64,000 nucleotides of DNA, taken from contig NZ_SIHY01000002.1 in NCBI RefSeq assembly GCF_004320535.1, forward strand, positions 186,001-250,000. The letters are read 5' to 3'. Below, in pieces: positions 1 through 8,513 of this stretch. The translations under genes were made by a program, and so were the position numbers. The stretch comes from Arthrobacter sp. S41 (GTDB taxonomy: Bacteria > Actinomycetota > Actinomycetes > Actinomycetales > Micrococcaceae). The number at the start of each line of letters is the position of its first letter. Positions within the stretch are counted from its first letter, which is position 1. The notes beneath the pieces were generated by a model, which had not been told where the DNA came from, did no database searches, and saw nothing but the letters and a program-made list of their open reading frames with translations.

Positions 1-618
1 CATGGTCATAGCGGTCTGATCCATAACGCGGATGTTGTTCAGCAGGGCTTCGCTGTAGGTCAGCGTGTCCAGCTTCTTGGCGCTTGGGTCCTTCTTCGGA
101 TCAGCGGTGTACACGCCGTCAACGCCCGACTTGGCCATCAGTACCTCGTCTGCGTCGACTTCCAAGGCACGCTGAGCGGCCACGGTATCGGTAGAGAAGT
201 AAGGAAGACCAGCGCCGGCACCGAAGATGACCACGCGGTTCTTTTCCATGTGGCGGATGGCGCGACGTGGAATGTAGTTCTCTGCGACCTGAGCCATAGC
301 GATGGCGGACTGAACGCGGGTTTCAACACCGCACTGTTCCAAGAAGTCCTGAAGGGCCAGGCAGTTCATGACGGTGCCCAGCATGCCCATGTAGTCGGCA
401 CGTGAACGGTCCATGCCCGCAGCGGAAAGTTCTGCGCCGCGGAAGAAGTTGCCGCCGCCAACAACGATGGCCACCTCAACTTCTCCAACGGTCGCAGCGA
501 TCTGCCGTGCAACGCCACGCACGGTGTCCGGGTCAACACCGACCTTGCCGCCGCCAAACACCTCACCGGAGAGCTTGAGCAGGACGCGACGACGTTTGGT
601 TTCTGGGGTGGTTGTCAT
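1..618 (-). CDS. pyrH: UMP kinase, 3' end cut by window edge
   Basis: Uridylate kinase phosphorylates UMP to UDP in pyrimidine nucleotide synthesis in the cytoplasm. The 206 visible codons start [19 protein letters not shown] and carry the amino-acid-kinase phosphate-binding segment KLSGE (about residues 15-19) and the glycine-rich [10 protein letters not shown]. The family is usually about 240 residues, so some 35 C-terminal residues lie outside the window. The ATG at 618 has CCAGGAG about 10 nt upstream. It follows tsf on the same strand, the usual rpsB-tsf-pyrH order, but a strong hairpin separates the two. The start and identity are secure; the C-terminus is not seen. Confidence 0.95.
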   Translation of the reverse strand, partial: MTTTPETKRRRVLLKLSGEVFGGGKVGVDPDTVRGVARQIAATVGEVEVAIVVGGGNFFRGAELSAAGMDRSRADYMGMLGTVMNCLALQDFLEQCGVETRVQSAIAMAQVAENYIPRRAIRHMEKNRVVIFGAGAGLPYFSTDTVAAQRALEVDADEVLMAKSGVDGVYTADPKKDPSAKKLDTLTYSEALLNNIRVMDQTAMTM

Positions 619-698
619 AAGTTGTCTTACTCCTGGAGGTCGGAATCAAGCTGGGGGTAGTACTTCCCAGTTCCCAAGGTATCTTGAAATCCGGGCTC

Positions 699-753
699 GA
701 GAAAAGGGAGGCGAGTCACCGAGTTTTCTCTCGGTGCTCACCTCCCTTTTCTC
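699..753. terminator. Long hairpin between tsf and pyrH
   Basis: Near-perfect inverted repeat. The arms begin GAGAAAAGGGAGG on the left and end CCTCCCTTTTCTC on the right, giving 24 pairs with one bulge and one mismatch around a 6-nt loop. Read on the minus strand it follows tsf, and its 3' arm holds a short T run, so it probably terminates or attenuates tsf transcripts before pyrH. It could work in both directions. Confidence 0.75.
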
Positions 754-821
754 TGATGCGGTCAGGTTACCCTGCCCGCCGTTCGCTTAAAACGTGCGGC
801 TAGTGCCTAATGCGCTAAAGC

Positions 822-1658
822 TTAGGCGCCTACGCGGAAGCGAGCGAAAGCAACTGGCTTGGTGCCAGCTTCTTCAAAGACCTTGCCTACGGACTTCTTG
901 GCATCCTTGGCGAAAGCCTGGTCAACCAGAACGATTTCCTTGAAGAATCCGGTCAGACGGCCTTCAACGATCTTGGTCAAAGCAGCTTCTGGCTTGCCTT
1001 CTGCGCGAGCGGTTTCGTCAGCGATACGGCGCTCATCGGCAACCTTATCTGCTGGAACCTCATCGCGAGTAAGGAAAGTTGGAGCCAATGCAGCGGTGTG
1101 AACAGCAACATCGTGTGCAACGGTGCCGGCAGCTTCGCTGTCAGCATCCACAGCCAGCAGAACGCCAACCTGAGCTGGCAGGTCCTTGCTGGTCTTGTGC
1201 AGGTAGGCTGCAACCTTGGCACCCTCGATGCGTGCTACACGACGAACAACGATCTTCTCGCCGAGGATTGCGCCCTCTTCGATGACGGTGTCGCCGATGG
1301 TCTTGCCGTCCAGCTCGTAAGCCAGCAGTGCTTCTGCATCTGCTGCGCCGGAAGCCACAGCGGCATCCAGAACCTTGTTGGACAGTGCGATGAACTTCTC
1401 GTTCTTTGCGACGAAGTCGGTCTCGCAGTTGATCTCGATCATAACGCCGACGGTGCCTTCAACCTTGGCAGCAACCAAGCCTTCAGCAGTCGAACGGCCT
1501 TCGCGCTTGGTAGCGCCCTTCAGGCCCTTTACGCGAATGATCTCGATGGCCTTCTCGGCGTCGCCGTTAGCCTCGTCCAGAGCCTTCTTAACGTCCATCA
1601 TGCCGGCGCCAGTGCGCTCGCGCAGTGCCTTGATATCAGCAGCGGTGTAGTTTGCCAC
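822..1658 (-). CDS. tsf: Elongation factor Ts
   Basis: Guanine nucleotide exchange factor for EF-Tu, cytoplasmic. The 278-residue product begins VANYTAADIKALRERTGAGM, the conserved EF-Ts start with a UBA-like N-terminal helix bundle. It also contains the signature ETDFVAKNEKF. A GTG start at 1658 is preferred because EF-Ts proteins normally begin MANYTA. An in-frame ATG four codons earlier (1670) is the alternative and also lacks a good Shine-Dalgarno sequence. It lies downstream of rpsB on the same strand, separated by 145 bp that carry hairpins. Length and motifs are typical. Confidence 0.97.
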   Translation of the reverse strand: MANYTAADIKALRERTGAGMMDVKKALDEANGDAEKAIEIIRVKGLKGATKREGRSTAEGLVAAKVEGTVGVMIEINCETDFVAKNEKFIALSNKVLDAAVASGAADAEALLAYELDGKTIGDTVIEEGAILGEKIVVRRVARIEGAKVAAYLHKTSKDLPAQVGVLLAVDADSEAAGTVAHDVAVHTAALAPTFLTRDEVPADKVADERRIADETARAEGKPEAALTKIVEGRLTGFFKEIVLVDQAFAKDAKKSVGKVFEEAGTKPVAFARFRVGA

Positions 1659-1697
1659 GTGCAATCCCATTCAGCTAGGAGTTTCAAGTTTGATTTG

Positions 1698-1785
1698 CTT
1701 GTGGGACGGGTCGGTTTTCCGGCCCGTCCCACAAGACTTAGTCGAATTTGCCTCGATCAACACGCTAGTGTGTCAAGGCAAATTC
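1698..1785. promoter_or_regulatory. Two hairpins in the rpsB-tsf spacer
   Basis: The first inverted repeat (1698-1735) has arms CTTGTGGGACGGG and CCCGTCCCACAAG around a small loop. The second (1744-1785) pairs GAATTTGCCT with AGGCAAATTC and encloses a smaller ACAC/GTGT repeat. Transcripts running from rpsB into tsf would meet the second hairpin first, then the GC-rich one. This fits attenuation or RNA processing that sets the S2:EF-Ts ratio; the role is inferred. Confidence 0.55.
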
Positions 1786-1803
1786 TTAGAGTCACGCAGG
1801 TGA

Positions 1804-2658
1804 CTACTTAGCTTCGTCTGCCTCGGTTGCAGCTTCTGCAACAGGAGCTTCTTCAGCTGGAGCTTCAGCGGCAGGAGTTTCTTCCTTAGCCTTTTCGCCC
1901 TCAAGCAGTTCGCGCTCCCACTCAGCCAAAGGCTCAGCAGCACCCTCAGACTTACCGGCAGCCTTGTTGTTCTTGGCGATGAGGCCTTCGGCCACAGCGT
2001 CAGCAACAACGCGGGTCAGCAGGTTGACGGAGCGAATAGCGTCGTCGTTGCCTGGGATTGGGTAGGTAACTTCGTCTGGATCGCAGTTGGTGTCCAAGAT
2101 GGCCACAACTGGGATGCCCAGCTTCTGAGCTTCGTCGATAGCCAAGTGTTCCTTCTTGGTGTCAACGATCCAGATAGCCGAAGGGGTGCGGGTCAGGTTA
2201 CGGATACCGCCGAGGTTGTTCTGCAGCTTGGTCAGCTCGCGCTTGAGCAGCAGAAGTTCCTTCTTGGTGTGACCGGAGCCAGCAACGTCCTCGAAGTTGA
2301 TCTCTTCCAGTTCCTTCATGCGCTGAACGCGCTTGGAGACGGTCTGGAAGTTGGTCAGCATACCGCCGAGCCAACGCTGGTTCACGTATGGCTGGCCAAC
2401 GCGGTTAGCCTGCTCGGCGATCGATTCCTGAGCCTGCTTCTTGGTACCGACGAACAGAACGCTGCCGCCGTGGGCAACAGTCTGCTTGACGAACTCGTAA
2501 GCGCGGTCGATGAACGACAGCGACTGCTGCAGGTCAATGATGTAGATGCCGTTGCGCTCGGTGAAAATGAAGCGCTTCATCTTTGGGTTCCAGCGACGGG
2601 TCTGGTGGCCGAAGTGGACGCCGCTGTCAAGCAGCTCTCGCATGGTTACGACTGGCAT
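1804..2658 (-). CDS. rpsB: 30S ribosomal protein S2
   Basis: Small-subunit ribosomal protein S2. The protein begins [19 protein letters not shown] and keeps the S2 family segments FVGTKKQAQ and the stretch around DTNCDPDEV. It is 284 residues, longer than the roughly 240 of E. coli, because of an acidic Ala/Glu-rich low-complexity tail (about residues 240-284), a common actinobacterial feature. The ATG at 2658 is preceded by AAAGGAG. It is the first gene of the minus-strand rpsB-tsf pair. Identity is secure. Confidence 0.98.
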   Translation of the reverse strand: MPVVTMRELLDSGVHFGHQTRRWNPKMKRFIFTERNGIYIIDLQQSLSFIDRAYEFVKQTVAHGGSVLFVGTKKQAQESIAEQANRVGQPYVNQRWLGGMLTNFQTVSKRVQRMKELEEINFEDVAGSGHTKKELLLLKRELTKLQNNLGGIRNLTRTPSAIWIVDTKKEHLAIDEAQKLGIPVVAILDTNCDPDEVTYPIPGNDDAIRSVNLLTRVVADAVAEGLIAKNNKAAGKSEGAAEPLAEWERELLEGEKAKEETPAAEAPAEEAPVAEAATEADEAK

Positions 2659-3051
2659 GTCGCAACTCCTTTCAGCAGTGGCGGACCGGGCACAGATGCG
2701 CCCGCGGTAACTGCTCTTGTTTGTTCGGGTTGATGCAGATAGCCATTGTGGTTATCCGCCCTAGTACGAGCGCCGAAGATGCTTAGCATCTCGCCTTCGA
2801 TCCACCGATTCTCTCGGACCACTGGAACCTCAGGCCACAACCAAAGTGGTCATGGAAACTCATACGCGAAGTCAATCCCCTATCCGCTGCATCCAATTTT
2901 GGACACACCTATGACAGGAAACTGCTGTTTCAAGTGTACTACAGAGATGACAACCACCCACACGCAGGAAAGTGATCTAGAGCCCATCAACTTACCCACA
3001 TTTCGCCCCCACTGCCTCCAGCTGCTGACATGCACCACGCAGGCTGAATAA
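2659..3051. other. Divergent spacer rpsB / M23 gene
   Basis: A 393-bp spacer with the promoters of two divergent genes. A short perfect hairpin (AGATGC-TTA-GCATCT, 2777-2791) lies in the rpsB leader about 120 nt before the start codon and could be a leader structure for S2 autoregulation. An open frame across 2746-3051 has no family resemblance and ends exactly at the M23 start; I do not call it a gene. Confidence 0.4.
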
Positions 3052-3585
3052 ATGAATATTAAACGCTGTCTCTACTTCTTGCTTGTACTTGCACTTACCT
3101 TCGGCTCATCCGCGGCCTCAGCGTCCACCGGGCCAAGTCAATCACTGGCCAAACGCGCAGCGCTAAGTACCGCGGCAGGTTGGCGATGGCCGCTGGCCGG
3201 TGAACCCAAGATCCTTGAGCCCTTTGATAAGCCGGCCCAAAATTGGTTGCCTGGACATCGCGGAGTGGACCTCGGTGCATCCGAGGGAACTAAGGTCTCT
3301 TCACCACAGCGCGGGAAAGTTACTTTCGCTTCTACCGTTGTTGACCGACCTGTGGTGGTTATTGACCACGGTGGCGGTTTTAAGACCAGCATCGAACCGG
3401 TGACCGCTACGGTGAAAGTCGGTGCAATGGTGAATGCCGGGGATCAGGTGGGAACCGTAGCCACTGGAGCCCATTGCTCTGGGCGCTGCATCCACTGGGG
3501 TGTGCGGCTAGAGGGCGAATATATTGACCCCACATTACTGGTGCGCGATATGCGCCCGTCGATCCTCTTACCGCTTCACGAATAG
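3052..3585 (+). CDS. Secreted M23-family (LytM-type) protein
   Basis: Exported peptidoglycan hydrolase-like protein of 177 residues. A Sec signal peptide (about 1-25, hydrophobic core YFLLVLALTFGSSAASAS) precedes a compact M23 domain (about 45-160). The zinc-ligand motif HRGVD gives H69 and D73, and CIHWG supplies H148. The usual HxH pair is CxH here (C146), and the mid-domain catalytic His region reads TSIEPV, so hydrolytic activity is uncertain. The CxHWG form also occurs in other actinobacterial M23 proteins. It is a single gene transcribed away from rpsB. The ATG at 3052 directly follows a TAA. Confidence 0.85.
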   Translation: MNIKRCLYFLLVLALTFGSSAASASTGPSQSLAKRAALSTAAGWRWPLAGEPKILEPFDKPAQNWLPGHRGVDLGASEGTKVSSPQRGKVTFASTVVDRPVVVIDHGGGFKTSIEPVTATVKVGAMVNAGDQVGTVATGAHCSGRCIHWGVRLEGEYIDPTLLVRDMRPSILLPLHE

Positions 3586-3601
3586 CTTCAAAACTGTGGT
3601 C

Positions 3602-3647
3602 AAAGAAAAATCGCCCGACAACTAGATGTAACTAGTTGCCGAGCGAT
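3602..3647 (-). terminator. Rho-independent terminator of the CAU tRNA
   Basis: Arms ATCGCCCGACAACTAG and CTAGTTGCCGAGCGAT pair around a short loop with two opposed mismatches. Read on the minus strand the stem is followed by TTTTTC. It lies directly 3' of the minus-strand tRNA. Confidence 0.8.
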
Positions 3648-3653
3648 CAGTGT

Positions 3654-3730
<77 letters not shown>

Positions 3731-3828
3731 ACATGTGTTCAACACCTATTGGTGCAAGCACACTCGAAATATTCTAGGGCATCACTAGCCAAAACACCGA
3801 TTTGGCGCACCCCGTCGTGACACAAGAC

Positions 3829-5010
3829 TTAGTGTGTGGAGACCTTTTCACCGCGGTACAACGCTTCGAAGGAGTCCATCGTCTTTCTCTGCGCGTGGTT
3901 CATCACCTTACGGTGTCCGGCCTGGCCAAGTTTGGCCCGCTCATCTTCACTCAGGGCCAGAATGCGGTCGAGCTTGTCGGCCAAATCTTGGCGATCACCA
4001 GGTTTGAACATGTAGCCGTTGACCCCTTCATCAACTAGATGAGGCAGCGCCATGGCATTAGCCAGCACTACCGGCCTTGACGCGGAGAGTGCTTCGAGGG
4101 TGACCAACGATTGAAGCTCCGCGGTTCCTGGCTGACAGAACACATCGCACCGCAAGTAGGCCTGTCGAAGTTCTTCGTCGCTGACCAGTCCGAGGAAGCG
4201 TACGCGGTCCCGAATTCCCAGATCATCGGCAATCTTTTCCAGGTGGACTCGTTGCTCGCCACCACCAACGATTTCGATGATGGCATCGGGTACCTGAGTC
4301 ATCAAAGGCAGCGCCTCGATTAGTTCGTGGATGTTCTTTTCAACAGCCAAACGACCAGCGAAGAGGATGGTTGGGAAGTCGTTCTTGATGATCTGTTCCC
4401 CAGGAGCCAACTCGTAGTTGCCAACCTCAATGCCATTAGACAAAGGCAAAACGTTCATCAGCTTGGCACGCTCGCGCATGGCTTTAGCAGCCAAAGGTGT
4501 TGGAGTGGTCACGGCGTCAGCGCGACCAAAAATCTTGCCCATGTCCTTCCAGGAGTTATGCGCCACGATGCGTTTGAACCACTGAGGGAATGGGAGGAAA
4601 GGGTCAAGATTTTCAGGCATGAAGTGGTTCGTGGCCACTGAGCGAACCTTGTTTTTCTTGGCCCACCCAACGGAACGCTGGCCAATCATATAGTGGCTCT
4701 GCGCGTGAATGACATCAGGTTTGATGTCGGCCAATAACTTATCAATCTGCCTGTTGACTTCCCAGGGGGCGACGATTCGGAAATACTCGTGGGTCGGAAC
4801 CGAGTGCGATTTCAGACGATGCACAATTGCTTCGTCACGGATTTCGGTGAAAGTCTTACCATCGTCACCACGTACAGCTAGCACGTGCACCCGATGTCCT
4901 CGGGCATGCATCTCGGTGGCTAACCGATAGCAAAACATCGCTGCGCCGTTTACGTTCGGCAGGTAGGTGTCAGCTGCAATGACAATGGTCAGTGGTTTTT
5001 CCTCGGCCAC
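3829..5010 (-). CDS. GT4-family glycosyltransferase
   Basis: GT-B fold glycosyltransferase of about 393 residues that probably transfers a sugar from a nucleotide donor to a lipid or polysaccharide at the membrane. The N-terminal acceptor domain begins with IVIAADTYLPNVNGAA. The C-terminal donor domain carries LFAGRLAVEKN, the loop GGGEQ and the EX7E-type segment GTAELQSLVTLEALSASRPVV. A GTG start at 5010 has AAGG at a good distance; an ATG two codons earlier (5016) has no spacing to a Shine-Dalgarno sequence. The substrate is unknown; relatives include mannosyl- and glucosyltransferases for glycolipids. Single gene. Confidence 0.85.
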   Translation of the reverse strand: MAEEKPLTIVIAADTYLPNVNGAAMFCYRLATEMHARGHRVHVLAVRGDDGKTFTEIRDEAIVHRLKSHSVPTHEYFRIVAPWEVNRQIDKLLADIKPDVIHAQSHYMIGQRSVGWAKKNKVRSVATNHFMPENLDPFLPFPQWFKRIVAHNSWKDMGKIFGRADAVTTPTPLAAKAMRERAKLMNVLPLSNGIEVGNYELAPGEQIIKNDFPTILFAGRLAVEKNIHELIEALPLMTQVPDAIIEIVGGGEQRVHLEKIADDLGIRDRVRFLGLVSDEELRQAYLRCDVFCQPGTAELQSLVTLEALSASRPVVLANAMALPHLVDEGVNGYMFKPGDRQDLADKLDRILALSEDERAKLGQAGHRKVMNHAQRKTMDSFEALYRGEKVSTH

Positions 5011-5067
5011 GGGCATCCTTAGTCGTTCACAAGAAATTTGGGTTGATGAAAAGTCTGTAGGTTCAGT

Positions 5068-5979
5068 CTATTTGGGCTCGTGCAGTTCTTTGTCCGCCTC
5101 GGATTGATTTCGGCGCTCGATCACGTCTGGGTGATAGCGCGAGAGAGCCACAACTCCGACTATTGCAAAGCCAGCTGCCACGACCATCAACACGGTGACT
5201 AGAAGTGGAACATCGGGACGCAATTCACCCAAGATGCTCGCTCCGATGGCGATACCAATAATCGGGTCAATGACGGTCAGCCCCGCGATCACAAGCTCCG
5301 GAGGCCCCTTTGAGTAGGCCTTCTGCACAAAAAATGATCCGAGGAGCCCGGCGACCACCACTGCGATTCCAGCGATCCAAGGAAGCTGCAGGAAGCTACT
5401 GTTTCCGATACCCAGCACGGCGATGGCAATGGTTCGAACCAGTACCGCAACAAACCCAAACAGCACGCCTGCACCAACGATAAAGAAGATCGCTACCAGC
5501 TTGCGGTGGAACAAGATCGTGGCCAATCCCACGATGGCAACTACGCCGGCCAGGATCATTTCAATCAAATGTGACTGTTCTTCGGTCACTGCGTGATTGC
5601 TGTTGGTTGCGGTAACTGCCAGCAGCACAAAGCCGACGGAACCGATCATGCAGCTGATGATCGCCAGCACCGTTGGCCGGTTCATGGAGATGTCAGTTTC
5701 TTTGGCATTAACCACCGCTGTGACCACAAGAGCGATAGCACCAATTGGCTGCACCACGGTAAGTGGGGCGCTGGCCAAGGCAAAAACATTCAGAGCCATG
5801 CCCAGAATCATCAAGAGCAGTCCACCCATCCAGCCTTTGTTGCTGGCGAGGTTTCCTGCATTCCTTAGGGTCAGTTCCAGACCATCCACGGATTCACGTA
5901 CCGCTTTGGACTGGAAGTGAGCCCCAAAGGCAAGACAAAAGGCACTGCATAGTGCCGCTGCAATAGCGATCCAAACCAT
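5068..5979 (-). CDS. DMT-superfamily (NIPA/EamA-like) membrane transporter
   Basis: Integral membrane protein of 303 residues with about nine hydrophobic segments, starting MVWIAIAAALCSAFCLAFGAHFQSKAV. The order of helices and the VQPIGAIALVVTA segment resemble the DMT superfamily, particularly actinobacterial proteins related to NIPA magnesium transporters. The C-terminus is a charged cytosolic tail. It lies 51-57 bp upstream of the glycosyltransferase on the same strand, so the two may share a transcript. The substrate cannot be read from the sequence. Confidence 0.75.
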   Translation of the reverse strand: MVWIAIAAALCSAFCLAFGAHFQSKAVRESVDGLELTLRNAGNLASNKGWMGGLLLMILGMALNVFALASAPLTVVQPIGAIALVVTAVVNAKETDISMNRPTVLAIISCMIGSVGFVLLAVTATNSNHAVTEEQSHLIEMILAGVVAIVGLATILFHRKLVAIFFIVGAGVLFGFVAVLVRTIAIAVLGIGNSSFLQLPWIAGIAVVVAGLLGSFFVQKAYSKGPPELVIAGLTVIDPIIGIAIGASILGELRPDVPLLVTVLMVVAAGFAIVGVVALSRYHPDVIERRNQSEADKELHEPK

Positions 5980-6068
5980 GTCAGTGCCTTTCTAGCCCAA
6001 ATTTTTTGTACATGACGGGGCGGTCCTCTTCGCCCTGGCGCTGTCGCACCGCCCCGTCAGCAGAAAAC

Positions 6069-6908
6069 TTAGGAGCGCTTGAATAAAGCGCGGATTACAG
6101 CCCCGAGTGCCAACGTTGAACCAGCCATCACTACATAGGGGCGTGCTTGCTCTGCGCGTTTACCGCTGACTCTGTCAGCCTCCGATTGATCTTCGGAAGC
6201 CGAAGACGAAGGGCGGACAAATCCACGAGCCTTAGCAGCAGCACCGGAAACTCGATCTCCAGCATTCTGCGTAAAGGTACGTACTTTATCGATCTTGGCC
6301 AGAGGCGCCTGAACGCTCTCGCCTAGGTTGTCGCGCAAAGCCTGGATCTGGCGACGACGGCGACGGGTACGAAGGATCAGTTCGTCAGCACTTGGTGCTG
6401 GCGGCTTTGGTTCCTTCTTCTTGTCCTTGTCATCGTCTTCTTCAGACTTCTTCTTTAGCGGCTCATCGAGGGTAGAAACGTCAAATCCACTACCGTCCTT
6501 GAGCACACCGAAGTCATGACGCAGGCCACGGATTGCTGCTTCCGGCTTCAAAGGTAGAGCCTTCTTGATCTTGGCGTATCCGACCAATCCCAAAATAGCG
6601 GCGACCAGGAGGAAGAATCCTGCAATGATCAAAGCGGCGGCCCAACCGGGCAACCAGATAGCCAGAACATTTACCAAGGTCACGACTACAGCGATCACAA
6701 AAAGCAATACCAAGAGCAACGCGGCACCCGCGAGCGCTGCGGCGGTGCCGAGCCTGATTCCTTTGCCCTTGAGTACCGTGGTGGCGAGCTTGACTTCGTC
6801 GGAGAGCTGTTGGGGAACAAGCTCCTTAAGTCCATCAACCTGCGACTTTGCACTTTTGACGCTCGACTTCAGGCTTTCGTCAGCTTGCATCGATTCAGCT
6901 TCAGTCAT
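6069..6908 (-). CDS. Holin-X-type (phage_holin_3_6 / PF07332-like) membrane protein
   Basis: Membrane protein of about 279 residues. A charged N-terminal segment is followed by two close transmembrane helices (about residues 58-110: AALLLVLLFVIAVVVTL and AALIIAGFFLLVAAILGL) and a long soluble tail. The tail has a Lys/Asp/Glu-rich stretch and an Arg cluster (RTRRRRRQIQ). The helix pair matches the actinobacterial holin-X family, which is usually chromosomal and not lytic. ATG at 6908 has GGAGAAACC just upstream, better than the in-frame ATG at 6938. It is followed by only 89 bp before the DMT gene. Function unknown. Confidence 0.75.
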   Translation of the reverse strand: MTEAESMQADESLKSSVKSAKSQVDGLKELVPQQLSDEVKLATTVLKGKGIRLGTAAALAGAALLLVLLFVIAVVVTLVNVLAIWLPGWAAALIIAGFFLLVAAILGLVGYAKIKKALPLKPEAAIRGLRHDFGVLKDGSGFDVSTLDEPLKKKSEEDDDKDKKKEPKPPAPSADELILRTRRRRRQIQALRDNLGESVQAPLAKIDKVRTFTQNAGDRVSGAAAKARGFVRPSSSASEDQSEADRVSGKRAEQARPYVVMAGSTLALGAVIRALFKRS

Positions 6909-7138
6909 GGTTTCTCCATATTCTCGATCGCGCGGCAACCGGTATAACTCACGCTAACATTCCGGCTACCTTCAACGACTCAGTCTTCAGGCGTAAAACC
7001 CATAGCTCAATCTCATGCTTAGGGTGTAACTGTTAACGATTCGAAAGTCTATCGTCTTATCACCTGAGGTTATAGGAGATCCGCCCATCAGACTTATTTC
7101 AGTCGAAATACCCAGTTGACTTTAGGGTCGGGGAAATA

Positions 7139-7178
7139 AAAAAACTTCCCAGCTACCTAAGTAACTGGGAAGTTTTTT
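7139..7178. terminator. Terminator of tRNA-Asn copy 1
   Basis: Arms AAAACTTCCCAG and CTGGGAAGTTTT form a 12-bp perfect stem with an A tract before and a T tract after, so it can terminate in both directions. It lies immediately 3' of the minus-strand tRNA-Asn. The 230 bp between the holin-X gene start (6908) and this hairpin show no other feature I can support. Confidence 0.88.
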
Positions 7179-7180
7179 CT

Positions 7181-7256
7181 TGGCTCCTCCAACTGGACTT
7201 GAACCAGTAACCCTTCGATTAACAGTCGAATGCTCTGCCAATTGAGCTATGGAGGA
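7181..7256 (-). tRNA. tRNA-Asn (GTT), copy 1, CCA encoded
   Basis: Cloverleaf on the minus strand: acceptor TCCTCCA/TGGAGGA, anticodon loop CTGTTAA (anticodon GTT), T-loop TTCAAGT, discriminator G and encoded CCA. The tRNA body plus 10 nt of its 5' flank (83 nt) is identical to the copy at 36011-36083, which lacks an encoded CCA. Confidence 0.96.
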
Positions 7257-7392
7257 ATGCAACGAGTAATACTTTAGCACTGGCCAACTCAGGTTTTCAA
7301 ATCGGCGAGCTTCGGTGGCGCCACCGGTGATTTATCCCCAAAATTCGGCGATTTGAACCACTACCTCGCTAGGCCTCAGAGCTAGATCCGCT

Positions 7393-8469
7393 TCATCGCT
7401 TCTTGTGATCTGAGGCATACTTGACTAACTCCAATAGTTGCTGTGCGGAGCGCTGCCACGAATAGTGTTCTGCACGGTGAACTGCACGCTGCGAATACTC
7501 TTCCCAGACTGTAGGCTCATCCAACTTACGTACTTGTTGCGCAAACTCTTGTGCGTCATCCGGCGAGGCGTACAACGCGGCGTCTTCGGCGACCTCCCTG
7601 AAGATCGGCATATCGGTCACGACTACAGGAGTACCCATACTCATCGCTTCAACCAGCGGAAGCCCGTAGCCTTCTTCACGCGAGAGCGTCACCAAAGCGG
7701 TACATTCCCTGAGCAGTTGCTCGTATTCTTCGTCGCTGACTCCGTTGTGGAACACTACGCTGGCACCATCGGGAATCAGCGCACGCAGTTCCGCAGAACG
7801 TTGTTCATTGATTCCGCTAAGCAAGTGCAGCTCGAATTCCGGCAGGTATTGCATCGCGCGAAGCAAAGTTTCAACGTTTTTGTACTCCATGAAGGAGCCC
7901 ATGTAGAGCAACGTCTTTTTGGGTGTCAGCGAGGGGTCCCGGCGAACAAAATTTCCGGTCGGCGCGTTGGATACCAAACCAATATGCTTCTTGGTCAGTC
8001 GGTGCTTGCGCATCAGATCAGCCGTCGTGTTCGAGACGGTGGCCACCGCATCGGCTCGATTCAGCAACAAGCGTTGTGGCCAATAGACCTGATGGAAGAG
8101 GAACCATCCGGCCCGAATCGGTGCTGGCAGGAACTTCGGTGCGTGCGGGTGCGCGTAGTAAATCAGATCATGCAAGGTAAGAATGACCGGGAATTTTCTT
8201 CCGATCGTGCCCATGGTTTGCATTGGAGAGAAGACCACATCGGGCTTGAGCTTATTAATCTGCAGCGCAACTAATGGTTCCAGCACGCTAGTTGGTGCCG
8301 TAACTAACAGATAGGGAACGTCAGGGAGCATCGCCAATTGCCGGGTGTCGTTGATCAGCATGGTGACGTCGGCGAGTTTGCTTGTTGCCGCGATGAGACC
8401 AGCGGTGTAGCGACTGATTCCGTCATGATGGGTGATGCGGGTGTATCGGGCGTCGATAACTAATTTCAC
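7393..8469 (-). CDS. GT4-family glycosyltransferase
   Basis: Second GT-B glycosyltransferase in the window, 358 residues. The N-terminus (KLVIDARYTRITHHDGISRYTAGL) has the DxR..GI.RY pattern of mannosyltransferase-like GT4 enzymes. The C-terminal donor site has LLYMGSFMEYKNVETLL and the EX7E-type segment SREEGYGLPLVEAMSMGTPVV. The start is a GTG at 8469 with GAAGG about 12 nt upstream. It probably builds cell-envelope or exopolysaccharide glycans; donor and acceptor are unknown. No polysaccharide cluster surrounds it. Confidence 0.87.
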   Translation of the reverse strand: MKLVIDARYTRITHHDGISRYTAGLIAATSKLADVTMLINDTRQLAMLPDVPYLLVTAPTSVLEPLVALQINKLKPDVVFSPMQTMGTIGRKFPVILTLHDLIYYAHPHAPKFLPAPIRAGWFLFHQVYWPQRLLLNRADAVATVSNTTADLMRKHRLTKKHIGLVSNAPTGNFVRRDPSLTPKKTLLYMGSFMEYKNVETLLRAMQYLPEFELHLLSGINEQRSAELRALIPDGASVVFHNGVSDEEYEQLLRECTALVTLSREEGYGLPLVEAMSMGTPVVVTDMPIFREVAEDAALYASPDDAQEFAQQVRKLDEPTVWEEYSQRAVHRAEHYSWQRSAQQLLELVKYASDHKKR

Positions 8470-8513
8470 GGGCGCAGTTGCCTTCGGTTCTTCGGAAGCT
8501 TATGTATTCCAGC

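Noticed and set aside
1098-1811. Long antisense open frame over tsf
   Set aside because: Mirror of the codon bias of tsf; no start signal and no family.
2746-3051. Open frame before the M23 gene
   Set aside because: Low-complexity, His/Thr/Pro-rich translation without any family sign; ends by chance at the M23 start.
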